From Thalassospira sp. MCCC 1A01428 (GTDB lineage Bacteria; Pseudomonadota; Alphaproteobacteria; Rhodospirillales; Thalassospiraceae): DNA of 64,000 nt. The stretch spans positions 62,001-126,000 of the forward strand of contig NZ_JFJZ01000009.1 of NCBI RefSeq assembly GCF_002115825.1. Reading direction: 5' to 3'. Below the pieces are notes generated by a model. It was given only the letters and a program-made list of their open reading frames with translations, made no database searches and was not told where the DNA came from. Numbering within the stretch: the stretch's first letter is position 1; the number at the start of each line of letters is the position of its first letter. Below are positions 50,753 through 59,377 of this stretch, piece by piece. A program made the position numbers and the translations under genes.

Positions 50753-53179
50753 TTAAAAATCCGCCGTGATGGAAAATAACGCCGTGCGCGGTGCACCAAG
50801 CGACACCATGCTATAGCTGTTCACACTGGACCAGTAATGTTCGTTGGTAACGTTCTGCACAGTGGCGCGTACCGTAATCGGTGTTTGTGAAACAACGGTT
50901 TTATAACGCACACCGATGTCAAGCGTGGTCCAGTCGGGAATTTCCTGTGTGTTCGCACTGTCGATATACTGGCTTGATGTATGGTTCACCGTGCTGCTAA
51001 CCGTCATGCCGTCAACAAAAGGCGTATCCCATTCGGCCGTTAAATTCGCCTGTATTTTGGGCACACCCACCGGGCGATTGCCTTTGTTTGCCGCCGTGCT
51101 GCTTTTGGTTAGTTCCGCATCAAGCAACATAACCCCGCCCAATAATCGAACATCGTTGGTAACCTGACCAAACAGGCTAAGTTCCAACCCGCGATTTCGC
51201 TGTTCGGCATCACTGTTATAAACGTTGTTGGTGGTCTGGCCCGACGGCTTGGTAATCTGAAAGGCTGACAAACTGCCGCCAATGGTGCCGAAATCCAGCT
51301 TCACACCGGTTTCATATTGTTTGGCAACGTAAGGCGCCATCGCTTCACCGGCATTCGATGCCGTGTTTGGTGCAATGTCGCCCTTGCTAAGCCCTTCAAT
51401 ATAGTTGGCGTAAAGCGAGACATGTTCCCATGGTTTGACCACCACACCCACCATCGGCGTAATTTCGCTTTCGTCATAAGACGACGAAACCACACCGGAT
51501 GTATAATTGTCCGATTCAACACGTTGATGCCGTGCGCCAAGGGTTAGCAACACGCGGTCGTCAAACACGCCCATCGTATCGGCAATGGCTATCCCGGTTA
51601 GCGAGGATTCCGATAATTTCGGTTTCGAGGATGGCCCGCTGATATTGACAGCAGGGTTTGCCACCGGGGCATAAATGTTAGATGCCAGGCTAGTATTGTC
51701 ATAAACCGCCCCGCGGCGGAAAATATCCTGATAGCGGCTGACCTGGAAGGTCGCCGTATGGTCAATTGCGCCAGTTTCAAACTTGCTGCGCACGCCGCCA
51801 TCGGCCGACCACCGTTCGGTCTGGAATTTCATATAGGATACACTGTCAAGTGTATCCCCTGCCGAATTTTGAATTTTCGGGTAACCGAACAGGCGATCAA
51901 CCTGGGTTTTGCCGCCGCCAACATGGCCAAACAGGGTGATATCGTTGTTCACATCATATTCAGCCCCCAGCGCCACCGATTGATCAACCGCTTCGGACCA
52001 TTCCCAGGCATGGCTTACGTTTTTGGCACCATCGGGCGCGCCTGGCATGGAAATGCCGCTGGCAACCAGAAATTCCCGCGACGGTGCATTTAAATCTTCA
52101 CGTTGATCAATCAGGTCTAATGTGGCGCGAAAATCATCTCCCCGGTAATCAAGGGCCAAAGCCCCAAGCGTGCTTTCGCGGTGCTGATGATCCAGTGCCG
52201 TGTCACCGCCCTGGTACCCGCCATTAAATCGCACACCAAATTCCTTGTTGTCCCCATATCGGCGGCTAAAATCAACACGTCCGCCGGCCTGTTCGCCAGG
52301 GCCATAATCAGCCGTTACGCGGTTTAAATCGGTGTCGCCCGCGCGCTTGGGCACAATGTTAATCACACCGCCAACACCGCTATTGGGTGCCATGCCATTT
52401 AACAAGGCTGCCGGGCCTTTAAGTACCTCTATCCGTTCGGCAAAACCTGATAACGCCCGATATGTCGGCGCCACCCCGTAAGATCCGTTAAACGCAACTT
52501 CACCTGAATTACCGGTATTGATCGCAAATCCGCGAATGGAATATGCATCCAGCATACCGCCACTGCTGCTAAGCGTACGGACTGACGGGTCATTTTTTAA
52601 AACGTCCGCAATGGTTGTTGCCTGCTGATCCGCAATTTTTTCACTGGTATAGCTGGTAATGCTCACCGGGGCGTCCATAAAATCGGTATTGCCCAGCAGG
52701 CCCATCTGGCCGCCCGTTGCCACCTGCCCACCGGCATAAACAGCCGGTAAATCGGTTGTTTGTGCATCGGCTTCCACCCGGATCGGGTCCAGCATGGCAC
52801 CCTCGCCCGGCATTGCCCCGTCGGCGGGATCAATCAGGATCAGGGCATTTTCACCGGTCATGCGATAACCAAGGCCCGTACCATTTAACAATGTATCGAT
52901 TGCGGCTGGCACACTCATGTCACCACGAATGACCCGCGCGTTTTCAATCGCTGGCAGGTCAATTGTATAGGCGATACGCCAGCCCGATGCCGCACCGATC
53001 CCGGCAATTCCCCCTGCCAATGACCGTGCCGTAATATCAAAATGGTAGGTGGCCGTTTGGTTCTGTTGCTGGGCGTCGGCACTGGCCGGTGCCACCAGCA
53101 CAGGAATAACCAGTGCACTTGACATTAACAGGGCTGCAATAACGGAACGTGATTTTTTTATTTCTTGTGCGGATCGCAA
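50753..53179 (-). CDS. TonB-dependent siderophore receptor with N-terminal signalling domain
   Basis: An 808-residue outer-membrane receptor. A signal peptide (ending near ASADA) is followed by a secretin/TonB short N-terminal domain (FDITARSLAGGIAGIGAASGW, given as FDITARSLAGGI and GAASGW), which contacts a FecR-type anti-sigma factor. Then a plug (SITSYTSEKIADQQATTIADVL) and a beta-barrel ending in FSITADF with terminal Phe. A TTG at 53179 with AGGAG seven bases upstream is the best start; a TTG at 53209 has none. With FecR and the ECF sigma gene it forms a transmembrane signalling system of the FecA type; the ligand is a ferric siderophore. Confidence 0.9.
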   Translation of the reverse strand: MRSAQEIKKSRSVIAALLMSSALVIPVLVAPASADAQQQNQTATYHFDITARSLAGGIAGIGAASGWRIAYTIDLPAIENARVIRGDMSVPAAIDTLLNGTGLGYRMTGENALILIDPADGAMPGEGAMLDPIRVEADAQTTDLPAVYAGGQVATGGQMGLLGNTDFMDAPVSITSYTSEKIADQQATTIADVLKNDPSVRTLSSSGGMLDAYSIRGFAINTGNSGEVAFNGSYGVAPTYRALSGFAERIEVLKGPAALLNGMAPNSGVGGVINIVPKRAGDTDLNRVTADYGPGEQAGGRVDFSRRYGDNKEFGVRFNGGYQGGDTALDHQHRESTLGALALDYRGDDFRATLDLIDQREDLNAPSREFLVASGISMPGAPDGAKNVSHAWEWSEAVDQSVALGAEYDVNNDITLFGHVGGGKTQVDRLFGYPKIQNSAGDTLDSVSYMKFQTERWSADGGVRSKFETGAIDHTATFQVSRYQDIFRRGAVYDNTSLASNIYAPVANPAVNISGPSSKPKLSESSLTGIAIADTMGVFDDRVLLTLGARHQRVESDNYTSGVVSSSYDESEITPMVGVVVKPWEHVSLYANYIEGLSKGDIAPNTASNAGEAMAPYVAKQYETGVKLDFGTIGGSLSAFQITKPSGQTTNNVYNSDAEQRNRGLELSLFGQVTNDVRLLGGVMLLDAELTKSSTAANKGNRPVGVPKIQANLTAEWDTPFVDGMTVSSTVNHTSSQYIDSANTQEIPDWTTLDIGVRYKTVVSQTPITVRATVQNVTNEHYWSSVNSYSMVSLGAPRTALFSITADF

Positions 53180-53277
53180 TTTCCCACTCCTCAATATCTG
53201 TCTTCCCAAGCAGATCCCCTGCTTCTAACAAGACAAACGAGCGGGGCTTGCAAACCCACACATCGAAAAATCACTTT

Positions 53278-53294
53278 TTGCGAATTTTTCGCAA
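53278..53294. promoter_or_regulatory. Perfect inverted repeat TTGCGAA-TTT-TTCGCAA
   Basis: Seven-bp arms with a 3-base spacer lie just past the fecR stop and about 100 bp before the receptor start. Read on the minus strand it is followed by A rather than U residues, so an operator or promoter element for the receptor is more likely than a terminator. Confidence 0.45.
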
Positions 53295-53296
53295 TC

Positions 53297-54256
53297 TCAA
53301 TATAAAATGGTGACCCAGGGCGATGTTTCTATCACTTTTGCCCCAACCGCATCCGCCACAGTTTTTAACGATCCATCAACATCGCGGGTTGGAAAGCTGC
53401 CGGAAACCCGGCTATTTCCCGCATCTCCCAATACAATTAAACGGGCTGTGCTGTAATTTTGCAGCTTGGCGACAACATCCCGAACAGGGCTGTTTTGAAC
53501 GCTTAACCGTCCCTTCATCCAGGACAGAGCCAGCGTGCTATCAACATGGTCGGTCATTACCACACGGGTGCCATTGCTGCGTGCCTGTTGGTCCGGGCCT
53601 AGCAGCACACCGTGCCTGTCTTTTTGGTTGCTTACACGCACCGCGCCGCGTTCAACTGTCACTACCGTTTTATCGCTTAGGCTATCCACGTTAAACCGTG
53701 TTCCAACCACTTCGATGTCGGTATCAGATGTATGCACGCGAAAGGCGTCTCCGTCCCGATGAACAACATCAAACAGTACCTGCCCGCGTAACAGGCGAAC
53801 TTCGCGATGATGACCGGTGAAATCAGTGGCAAGGGCGCTGTTTGCACCTAGTAACGCCGTCGATCCATCTGGCAGGGTTACCGTGGTAATATCATTTGTC
53901 CCGGCGACAATATCGGCCTGCCAGTTTACGATCATGTTCGGGTTGGCCGCCCATATCACCCCGCACACCATTGCGATGGCAGCAACACCCGCAAGCGGCC
54001 GTCGTTTCGTGAAAACACGTTTCAAACCCGATAAGCCAAACCGTTTGCGGCTTTGTGCCGCACGCTGTGCCGGTTGTTCGATCCGGGCCCACAAAACCCG
54101 CATTTGGTCAAACGCAAGCCGATTGGCTTTATCGGCATTCATCCATGCATCAAAATCGGCTTCATCCTGTGCAGACATGGACCCGCCTGCACGTTTGGCA
54201 TGCCAAAGTGCTGCTTCGTCCTTCTGGTCTTCACTCGGCTGGCTATCGCTTCGCAT
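53297..54256 (-). CDS. FecR-family anti-sigma factor
   Basis: A 319-residue protein: an N-terminal cytoplasmic DUF4880 region (ALWHAKRAGGSMSAQDEADFDAWM), one membrane helix (residues ~95-115, AGVAAIAMVCGVIWA), a FecR periplasmic domain (VTLPDGSTALLGANSAL, EVVGTRFNVD, VERGAVRV) and a C-terminal DUF4974-like region contacting the receptor. ATG 54256 starts the typical domain; upstream in-frame codons to 54385 are not conserved in style. It transmits the ligand signal from the receptor to the ECF sigma factor. Confidence 0.9.
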   Translation of the reverse strand: MRSDSQPSEDQKDEAALWHAKRAGGSMSAQDEADFDAWMNADKANRLAFDQMRVLWARIEQPAQRAAQSRKRFGLSGLKRVFTKRRPLAGVAAIAMVCGVIWAANPNMIVNWQADIVAGTNDITTVTLPDGSTALLGANSALATDFTGHHREVRLLRGQVLFDVVHRDGDAFRVHTSDTDIEVVGTRFNVDSLSDKTVVTVERGAVRVSNQKDRHGVLLGPDQQARSNGTRVVMTDHVDSTLALSWMKGRLSVQNSPVRDVVAKLQNYSTARLIVLGDAGNSRVSGSFPTRDVDGSLKTVADAVGAKVIETSPWVTILY

Positions 54257-54402
54257 GGGCTTCCGGTCAAACAACACTGAAAATCGGTGAGGGGCGTATC
54301 CGCAACCTGTCTCCGATTGTTCTTCTATAACCGAAAACGAATGACGAGAAAATAACCGCATCTGTGCCATAGGAACTGGTTGCAAAATAACGTCCCGGAT
54401 AT

Positions 54403-54415
54403 GTTACCCGGTAAC
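54403..54415. promoter_or_regulatory. Inverted repeat GTTACC-C-GGTAAC upstream of fecR
   Basis: A perfect 13-bp dyad in the 243-bp gap between the sigma gene and fecR, about 150 bp before the fecR start. It may be part of the fecR promoter. Confidence 0.35.
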
Positions 54416-54499
54416 CTGCAACGCATCTGGCCGGTGTTAAAAAGGGCCGTTTGCTCATCATGAGTCTGGTCGATCGGCGTCGATCAACGCAATCTGGCA

Positions 54500-55030
54500 T
54501 CACGACCTATCCAGATGGTCCGCCAGTTTTTCCTGACAATGGCGCATCGTTCGGGCCAGCTGTTTTTCAACTGCACTTACCGTAATGCCATATTTTTTGG
54601 CAAGTTCGGCGTTTGAAATGCCCTCAATCCGGTGCGCAATAAACATGTCGCGGGCCTGTGGGGTAATTTCCTTTAAGGCGGTATCAAGTGCGCTTAAGGC
54701 CTGGCGCGCTTCGGCATGGTCTTGGGGTGAACTGGTTTCGCGCACCCACATTTGGCTGGGCATTAAATGGTCCATAACCCGGTTACGTGTGGCCGTGCTG
54801 CGATGATGGTCAATCACGGCATTGCGAACCGACGCATATAGCATTTTGGTGTCGGCGTCATTGGCACCGGCACTGCCTGCCTGCATCAGACGGACATAAA
54901 CATCCTGAACCAGTTCCGCGGCAACGTCACGGTCCCGCACCCGCCGCACCGCCATCGATACCAGTTGGCGACGGTGGTCTTCAAACAGCCGCGCAAGGTT
55001 TTTGCGCCAGAACGTTATCGCCAGTTTCAT
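54500..55030 (-). CDS. FecI-type ECF sigma factor
   Basis: A 176-residue sigma-70 family protein with region 2 (RDVAAELVQDVYVRLMQAG) and region 4 (GISNAELAKKYGITVSAVEKQLARTMRHC, core SNAELAKKYGITVSAVEKQL) and no other domains. The style is that of FecI-like sigma factors paired with FecR. It is the first gene of the iron regulon, 243 bp before fecR. A Fur-box-like sequence at 55085-55103 lies upstream, so iron starvation probably induces it. Confidence 0.9.
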   Translation of the reverse strand: MKLAITFWRKNLARLFEDHRRQLVSMAVRRVRDRDVAAELVQDVYVRLMQAGSAGANDADTKMLYASVRNAVIDHHRSTATRNRVMDHLMPSQMWVRETSSPQDHAEARQALSALDTALKEITPQARDMFIAHRIEGISNAELAKKYGITVSAVEKQLARTMRHCQEKLADHLDRS

Positions 55031-55084
55031 TTCAAATCCACGGCATCAAGGCATAAAGCATTTCAATTTGCATCGGACAATATC

Positions 55085-55103
55085 AGTAATGATAATCACT
55101 TGC
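55085..55103. promoter_or_regulatory. Fur-box-like sequence upstream of the ECF sigma gene
   Basis: The core TAATGATAATCAC matches the consensus GATAATGATAATCATTATC at 14 of 19 positions. It is 55-73 bp upstream of the sigma start on the minus strand, where a ferric-uptake repressor would block transcription when iron is plentiful. Confidence 0.6.
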
Positions 55104-55168
55104 AAATATCAATATCATGGAAATCCGGTAGTTTCCAAATAGCCGCGCGGCACCTGATGCAATGCATA

Positions 55169-55207
55169 AAAAAATCCCCGCAGACAATTGCCATACGAGG
55201 ATTTTTT
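55169..55207 (-). terminator. Intrinsic terminator of the second TRAP operon
   Basis: AAAAAATCC (55169-55177) pairs with GGATTTTTT (55199-55207), with extra G-C pairing inside. On the minus strand a GC-bearing stem runs into a U-run just after the lyase stop. The A/T symmetry means it could also work in the other direction. Confidence 0.65.
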
Positions 55208-55222
55208 AAAATTTATCTTGGC

Positions 55223-56101
55223 CTATTTATCGCGTCGCGACGTTGCATAGGGGGCCGATCGGTCATAATAGTCATCAAACCCGATCCGCTGGCGCAATTC
55301 CGGCCATTGCATCAACATCTGGTCGCGCGGTGACCCGGCTTTTAACAGTTGCAGGGTTTGCACCATTGCTTTCATAGCTGCCGCCATCAGGGACAATGGA
55401 TATGCGGCAATTTTAAAACCGATTTCCTGAAGTTCGACTGGCGATAAATCCGGCGTTTCACCACCTTCTAAAATATTCGCCATTTTTGCCCCCGGCAGGG
55501 CATCACAAATGGTGCGCATTTCATCAACCGATTTGGGGGCCTCGACAAACAGGATATCCGCGCCCAGTTCGGCAAATTTGGCGGCCCGGTCAATGGCTTC
55601 GCTCAAGCCATGTTCATGGCGGGCATCTGTCCGCGCCAAAATCAGAATATCGGCCCCGGCGTCACGGGCATCAACGGCGGCGCGAATACGATCAAATGCT
55701 TCGTCGCGGCCCACCACTTCCTTGCCCTTGGTATGCCCGCAACGTTTGGGGGCAACCTGGTCTTCAATCATCACTGCTGCACATCCCGCCTTGGCAAAGC
55801 CCTTAACGGTGCGCATCACATTCATTGCATTGCCATATCCGGTGTCGCCATCGCCAATTACCGGGATCGAAACTGCATCGGTAATGTTGCGTGCCTGGTC
55901 CAGCACTTCACCATAGGACATCAATCCAAGGTCCGGTTCGCCAATGCGCGCCGCCGCAGCCGAAAAGCCGGACATAAATGTCAGGCCAAAACCTTCCTGT
56001 TCAACCAGTTTGGCCGAAAGCGCATCAAAGCAGCACGGCATGGTAATCAGTTCATCGCGTGCAAGCATCGCACGCAGGGTATTTGCAGGTGTCATTTTCA
56101 T
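55223..56101 (-). CDS. Isocitrate lyase/PEP mutase family enzyme (methylisocitrate/dimethylmalate lyase-like)
   Basis: A 292-residue TIM-barrel enzyme. Landmarks: MPCCFDALSAKLVEQ, the metal-site DGDTGYGN, MIEDQVAPKRCGHTKGKEVV with the catalytic KRCGH loop, LARTDAR and LFVEAP. Relatives cleave 2-methylisocitrate or 2,3-dimethylmalate, decarboxylate oxaloacetate, or act on phosphonopyruvate; the KRCGH form favours a C-C lyase. The ATG at 56101 shares its A with the stop of the TRAP permease gene, so it is coupled to dctM. The substrate imported by the TRAP system is therefore probably a branched or substituted C4-C7 dicarboxylate. Confidence 0.87.
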   Translation of the reverse strand: MKMTPANTLRAMLARDELITMPCCFDALSAKLVEQEGFGLTFMSGFSAAAARIGEPDLGLMSYGEVLDQARNITDAVSIPVIGDGDTGYGNAMNVMRTVKGFAKAGCAAVMIEDQVAPKRCGHTKGKEVVGRDEAFDRIRAAVDARDAGADILILARTDARHEHGLSEAIDRAAKFAELGADILFVEAPKSVDEMRTICDALPGAKMANILEGGETPDLSPVELQEIGFKIAAYPLSLMAAAMKAMVQTLQLLKAGSPRDQMLMQWPELRQRIGFDDYYDRSAPYATSRRDK

Positions 56102-57531
56102 CACATTTTAAACGGAATATACAGGGCCAGATCAGGCCAGACATATAAAAGGAAAGCAGTAAAGAACATCAACAGGATGAAAGGAAACACCCCTTTTGAC
56201 ACTTCACCCAATGCTGTTTTTGCCACGGACTGAATAACATATAAATTCATCCCGACGGGCGGCGTAATCAGGGCGCATTCAACCATGATCACCATATAAA
56301 CCCCAAACCAGATCGGATCGATGCCCAATGCCATAGCTGCTGGCAACAATACCGGCGTCATGATCAGCACCATTGACAGGGCTTCAAACACCAGCCCCAT
56401 CAACAGCAACACAACCGATACCACCAGCACAAAGCCCAGCTGGGTATCAACATTGTGGCTGATCAAAACCGAAATATCCTGCGGTATACGATACAGGGTA
56501 ATCGCCTTGCCAAAGACCTTGGCCCCCGCAATGATCAAAATCACCGCCACCGTCGTCGCCATGCTTTCAAACGCGGCCCGTTTAATGCCCTCCCAGTCAA
56601 GCGCAGGCATGGTCACGCGGATATTCATGCGATTGGTCAACCCGCCAAAGGCCCGAAACAGGCCAAAAACAAGCACCGGCACGATAAAATAGCCAATAAC
56701 CGGCCCCTGCCCGCCAAAAACCAGATAATAAAGCGCATCCGCCACCAGCATGGTTGCTGGCAGGCGTAAAATCGGTACCGTAATCGCAAGTGACGCTGAA
56801 AAGCCGATTGCGGCGGCCTCAGTCGGGGTAAAGGCCCCGCCGTAAATGCCGGCAATAATCAACACAGCCAGCAAAATTGCCGGAAAGGCCTTGAATGTGG
56901 CTGTCCAGCGCTCGTTCCAGCTTTTTCTCGGCTCCGGCGTCTGGCCGCCAAAACGGGCATATATCATTGAAAAAATGATAAACAATACCAACAGGGCAAT
57001 GCCCGGCCCAATCCCGGCCAAAAACAGCGAAATCACAGATTCTTCGGTAACAAACCCGTAAATAATCAACGGAATGGACGGCGGAATCAAAATGCCCAAT
57101 GTCCCACCGGCGGCCAGCAAGCCATAAACAAAGCGTTTATTATAACCCCGGTTAATCATTTCCGGGATTGCCACCGTGCCAATGGTCGCCGCCGTTGCCA
57201 CCGATGACCCGGAAATAGCCGCAAACACGCCGCACGATAAAATTGTCGCCACAGCCAGCCCGCCCGGCCAATGTCCAACCCATGCACTAACGGCGGCGAA
57301 CAAATCCTTGCCAACCCCGGCTTGCAGCAACACATTCGACATCAGCAAAAATAACGGCACAGCCAGCAAAATAAAGCCATCCAGCGTCGATAAAATCGCC
57401 TGGGGCGCCATCAGGGGCGAAAACCCGCCCAGCATCAACATCGCCAGGCCCAATCCGCCCAGGGCAAACGCCACCGGTACACGGATCAGCAAAATCGCAA
57501 AAAGCGCAATCAGCGTCAGAATAATGGTCAT
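56101..57531 (-). CDS. dctM: TRAP transporter large permease DctM (second system)
   Basis: A 476-residue DctM protein with about 12 hydrophobic segments. It has FLLMSNVLLQAGVGKDL, the ISGSSVATAATIGTVAIPEM reentrant segment (SGSSVATAATIG), LGILIPPSIPLIIYG and LITPPVGMNLYV. It is about 50 residues longer than the DctM at 4737; the extra length lies in the middle loop. It overlaps dctQ by 4 bases. Sodium-coupled uptake partner of the DctP at 58162. Confidence 0.92.
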   Translation of the reverse strand: MTIILTLIALFAILLIRVPVAFALGGLGLAMLMLGGFSPLMAPQAILSTLDGFILLAVPLFLLMSNVLLQAGVGKDLFAAVSAWVGHWPGGLAVATILSCGVFAAISGSSVATAATIGTVAIPEMINRGYNKRFVYGLLAAGGTLGILIPPSIPLIIYGFVTEESVISLFLAGIGPGIALLVLFIIFSMIYARFGGQTPEPRKSWNERWTATFKAFPAILLAVLIIAGIYGGAFTPTEAAAIGFSASLAITVPILRLPATMLVADALYYLVFGGQGPVIGYFIVPVLVFGLFRAFGGLTNRMNIRVTMPALDWEGIKRAAFESMATTVAVILIIAGAKVFGKAITLYRIPQDISVLISHNVDTQLGFVLVVSVVLLLMGLVFEALSMVLIMTPVLLPAAMALGIDPIWFGVYMVIMVECALITPPVGMNLYVIQSVAKTALGEVSKGVFPFILLMFFTAFLLYVWPDLALYIPFKM

Positions 57532-58016
57532 TCGTGCGCCCCTTGCGGAATTTCCCTGCCCCGCAGGACATTCACAATTTCAATCACGGCCTGAACAGCA
57601 AGTAAGGCAAAACCGATCACAACCGGTAACTCCGAAATCCAGGTGGGCAAATCCAGCATAGATCCGGTTGTCCGTCCCCGTTCCAGGCTTTCAAAGAAAA
57701 TGCCAAAGCCTTTCCACATCACCATAATTGAAAAAAGCGCAATGATCGTCATCGCCAGAATTTCCAGCACACGCTGCATCGTTGGGCTGCACAGGCGGGT
57801 TATGGCATCTACTGCGATATGGCGCCGTGTCGCCAACGCCCACGGCATCCCGATCAGCGCGCCCCAAATCAGGCAAAGCTGCGATAGCTCCGCCGCCCAG
57901 ATGGTCGGCTTGACAAAGAAATATCGGGCAACCACTTCCCAGCTCAGCATCAGTCCAGACGCCACAAACAGCAGCGCTCCGATCCAGGCCAGCGAAACAA
58001 TAAATCTTTTATACAT
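57528..58016 (-). CDS. dctQ: TRAP transporter small permease DctQ (second system)
   Basis: A 162-residue protein with four hydrophobic segments and the KPTIWAAELSQLCLIWGALIG segment (WAAEL), equivalent to the W-x-EE signature of the family. It lies 145 bp downstream of dctP, across a strong stem-loop, and overlaps dctM by 4 bases. The ATG has no good ribosome site, in line with low expression relative to dctP. Confidence 0.88.
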   Translation of the reverse strand: MYKRFIVSLAWIGALLFVASGLMLSWEVVARYFFVKPTIWAAELSQLCLIWGALIGMPWALATRRHIAVDAITRLCSPTMQRVLEILAMTIIALFSIMVMWKGFGIFFESLERGRTTGSMLDLPTWISELPVVIGFALLAVQAVIEIVNVLRGREIPQGAHE

Positions 58017-58094
58017 CGTGGGACAATGCGTGACGGGCGGCCCAAAACGCCACCCTCACCTTTCCTATGGTGAATATACGGAACGAAACAGACA

Positions 58095-58130
58095 GGAACA
58101 CCGCCAGCCCGATGGCATGGGCGGTGTTCC
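58095..58130 (-). promoter_or_regulatory. Perfect 11-bp stem-loop between dctP and dctQ
   Basis: GGAACACCGCC (58095-58105) pairs with GGCGGTGTTCC (58120-58130). It sits 31 bp past the dctP stop on the minus strand, the same place as the hairpins at 4151 and 15586 in the other importers, and has no clear U-run. Confidence 0.65.
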
Positions 58131-58161
58131 CTTCATCATCATCTAGCCAAATGATTAAGGC

Positions 58162-59151
58162 TTAAAGTTTTTTCGCCGCGTCAAATACTTCCTTGCCCAG
58201 CGGGCCGGCTTCTTTCAGGAAGGAATCATATACCGGCTGGGAAACAGCACGCCACTGTTTCACTTCTTCGTCGGTTGGCGTGTAAATTGTCATCCCGGCT
58301 TCTTCAGATTCCTTGAATGCCTCGGCTTCAATCGCGCTCATCCGGTCGCGAACGTCCTTTTCGGCATCGCGCGCCGCAGCAGTAATAATACCACGCTGAT
58401 CTTCGGTCAGGCCCTTCCAGAAATCGGTATTGATCATGACCAGAAACTCGACATCGGCCATGTTGGTAACGGTAACCGTGTCCATCACTTCCCACAATTT
58501 CCGCGATTTCACGCCGGAAATGCCGGTCATGCCCACATCAACCGTGCCACGCTGATAGGCCAGATACTGTTCCGAACCTGAAATAAGGGTCGGTGCGCCA
58601 TTGGCCGCTTCAACAAACTGGCCCAGCGATTTGCCAAATACACGTACTTTTTTACCTTCAAGGTCTTTCGGTGTGTGGATCGGCGCACCTTTGGACAGCA
58701 TCACAGTGCCGCCATATGCCTGCCACCACAAAACCGTCGATCCGGTATCGGCAATGGCTTTGTCAAGCGGGCCACGTACCGGTGAGTCCGGCGCGACTGC
58801 GGCACGCACCTTTGCCTCGGAATCAATCAGGAACGGCTGATAAAAAACGTCAACAGCGGGCACATCACCAGCATAACGTGTTAGCGAGGCCGAACCCATT
58901 TCAATAGACCCGGAACCAACCGCGCTGGGAATTTCCTTGTCTTTATACAGGGTCGCTGAATCATAAATTTCGACAGAAATATCGCCGTTCGATTTTTCTT
59001 CTACTTCTTTTTTAAACAGCTCAAGGTTCTGAACAATGTGGCTTTTCGGCGGAAGCTGCGATGCAATCCGCAAGGTAACATCGGCGGCCTGTGCTGCCCC
59101 GCTCACTCCTACCGCTGCCATCAAGGCAGCGACCATGGCAATTTTTTTCAT
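58162..59151 (-). CDS. dctP: TRAP transporter substrate-binding protein DctP (second system)
   Basis: A 329-residue periplasmic receptor with a signal peptide (KKIAMVAALMAAVGVSGAAQA). Mature landmarks: LRIASQLPPKSHIVQNLELF, the GKKVRVFGKSLGQFVEA segment with the arginine that normally binds the substrate carboxylate, and YLAYQRGTVDVGMTG. AGAGGG precedes the ATG. It is the first gene of dctPQM-lyase. Compared with the DctP at 3146, the QENP segment is missing, so it belongs to a different ligand subgroup. Confidence 0.9.
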   Translation of the reverse strand: MKKIAMVAALMAAVGVSGAAQAADVTLRIASQLPPKSHIVQNLELFKKEVEEKSNGDISVEIYDSATLYKDKEIPSAVGSGSIEMGSASLTRYAGDVPAVDVFYQPFLIDSEAKVRAAVAPDSPVRGPLDKAIADTGSTVLWWQAYGGTVMLSKGAPIHTPKDLEGKKVRVFGKSLGQFVEAANGAPTLISGSEQYLAYQRGTVDVGMTGISGVKSRKLWEVMDTVTVTNMADVEFLVMINTDFWKGLTEDQRGIITAAARDAEKDVRDRMSAIEAEAFKESEEAGMTIYTPTDEEVKQWRAVSQPVYDSFLKEAGPLGKEVFDAAKKL

Positions 59152-59377
59152 GATGAACGCCCTCTGAGTTTTTTAATTACAATCAATTCCAATCCTGCGC
59201 GAAGATGGTCTAAATTACCCCTTTTGTTCAACATCTTTTCGCCCTTCTGATAAATTTTACAAATTGGCGGCACTTACGGTTGAACGTGGCCCTGCAACGA
59301 AAACGCCGTGAACTTCAAACATGTCCTTCCCGTTGAAACACCTGCTACCGTTACGGCATGCTGGTTTGTAAATTAAT

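Noticed and set aside
55610..56233. A 207-codon plus-strand open frame opposite the lyase
   Set aside because: It is antisense to the lyase and the end of dctM, with Cys/His/Arg-rich shadow composition.
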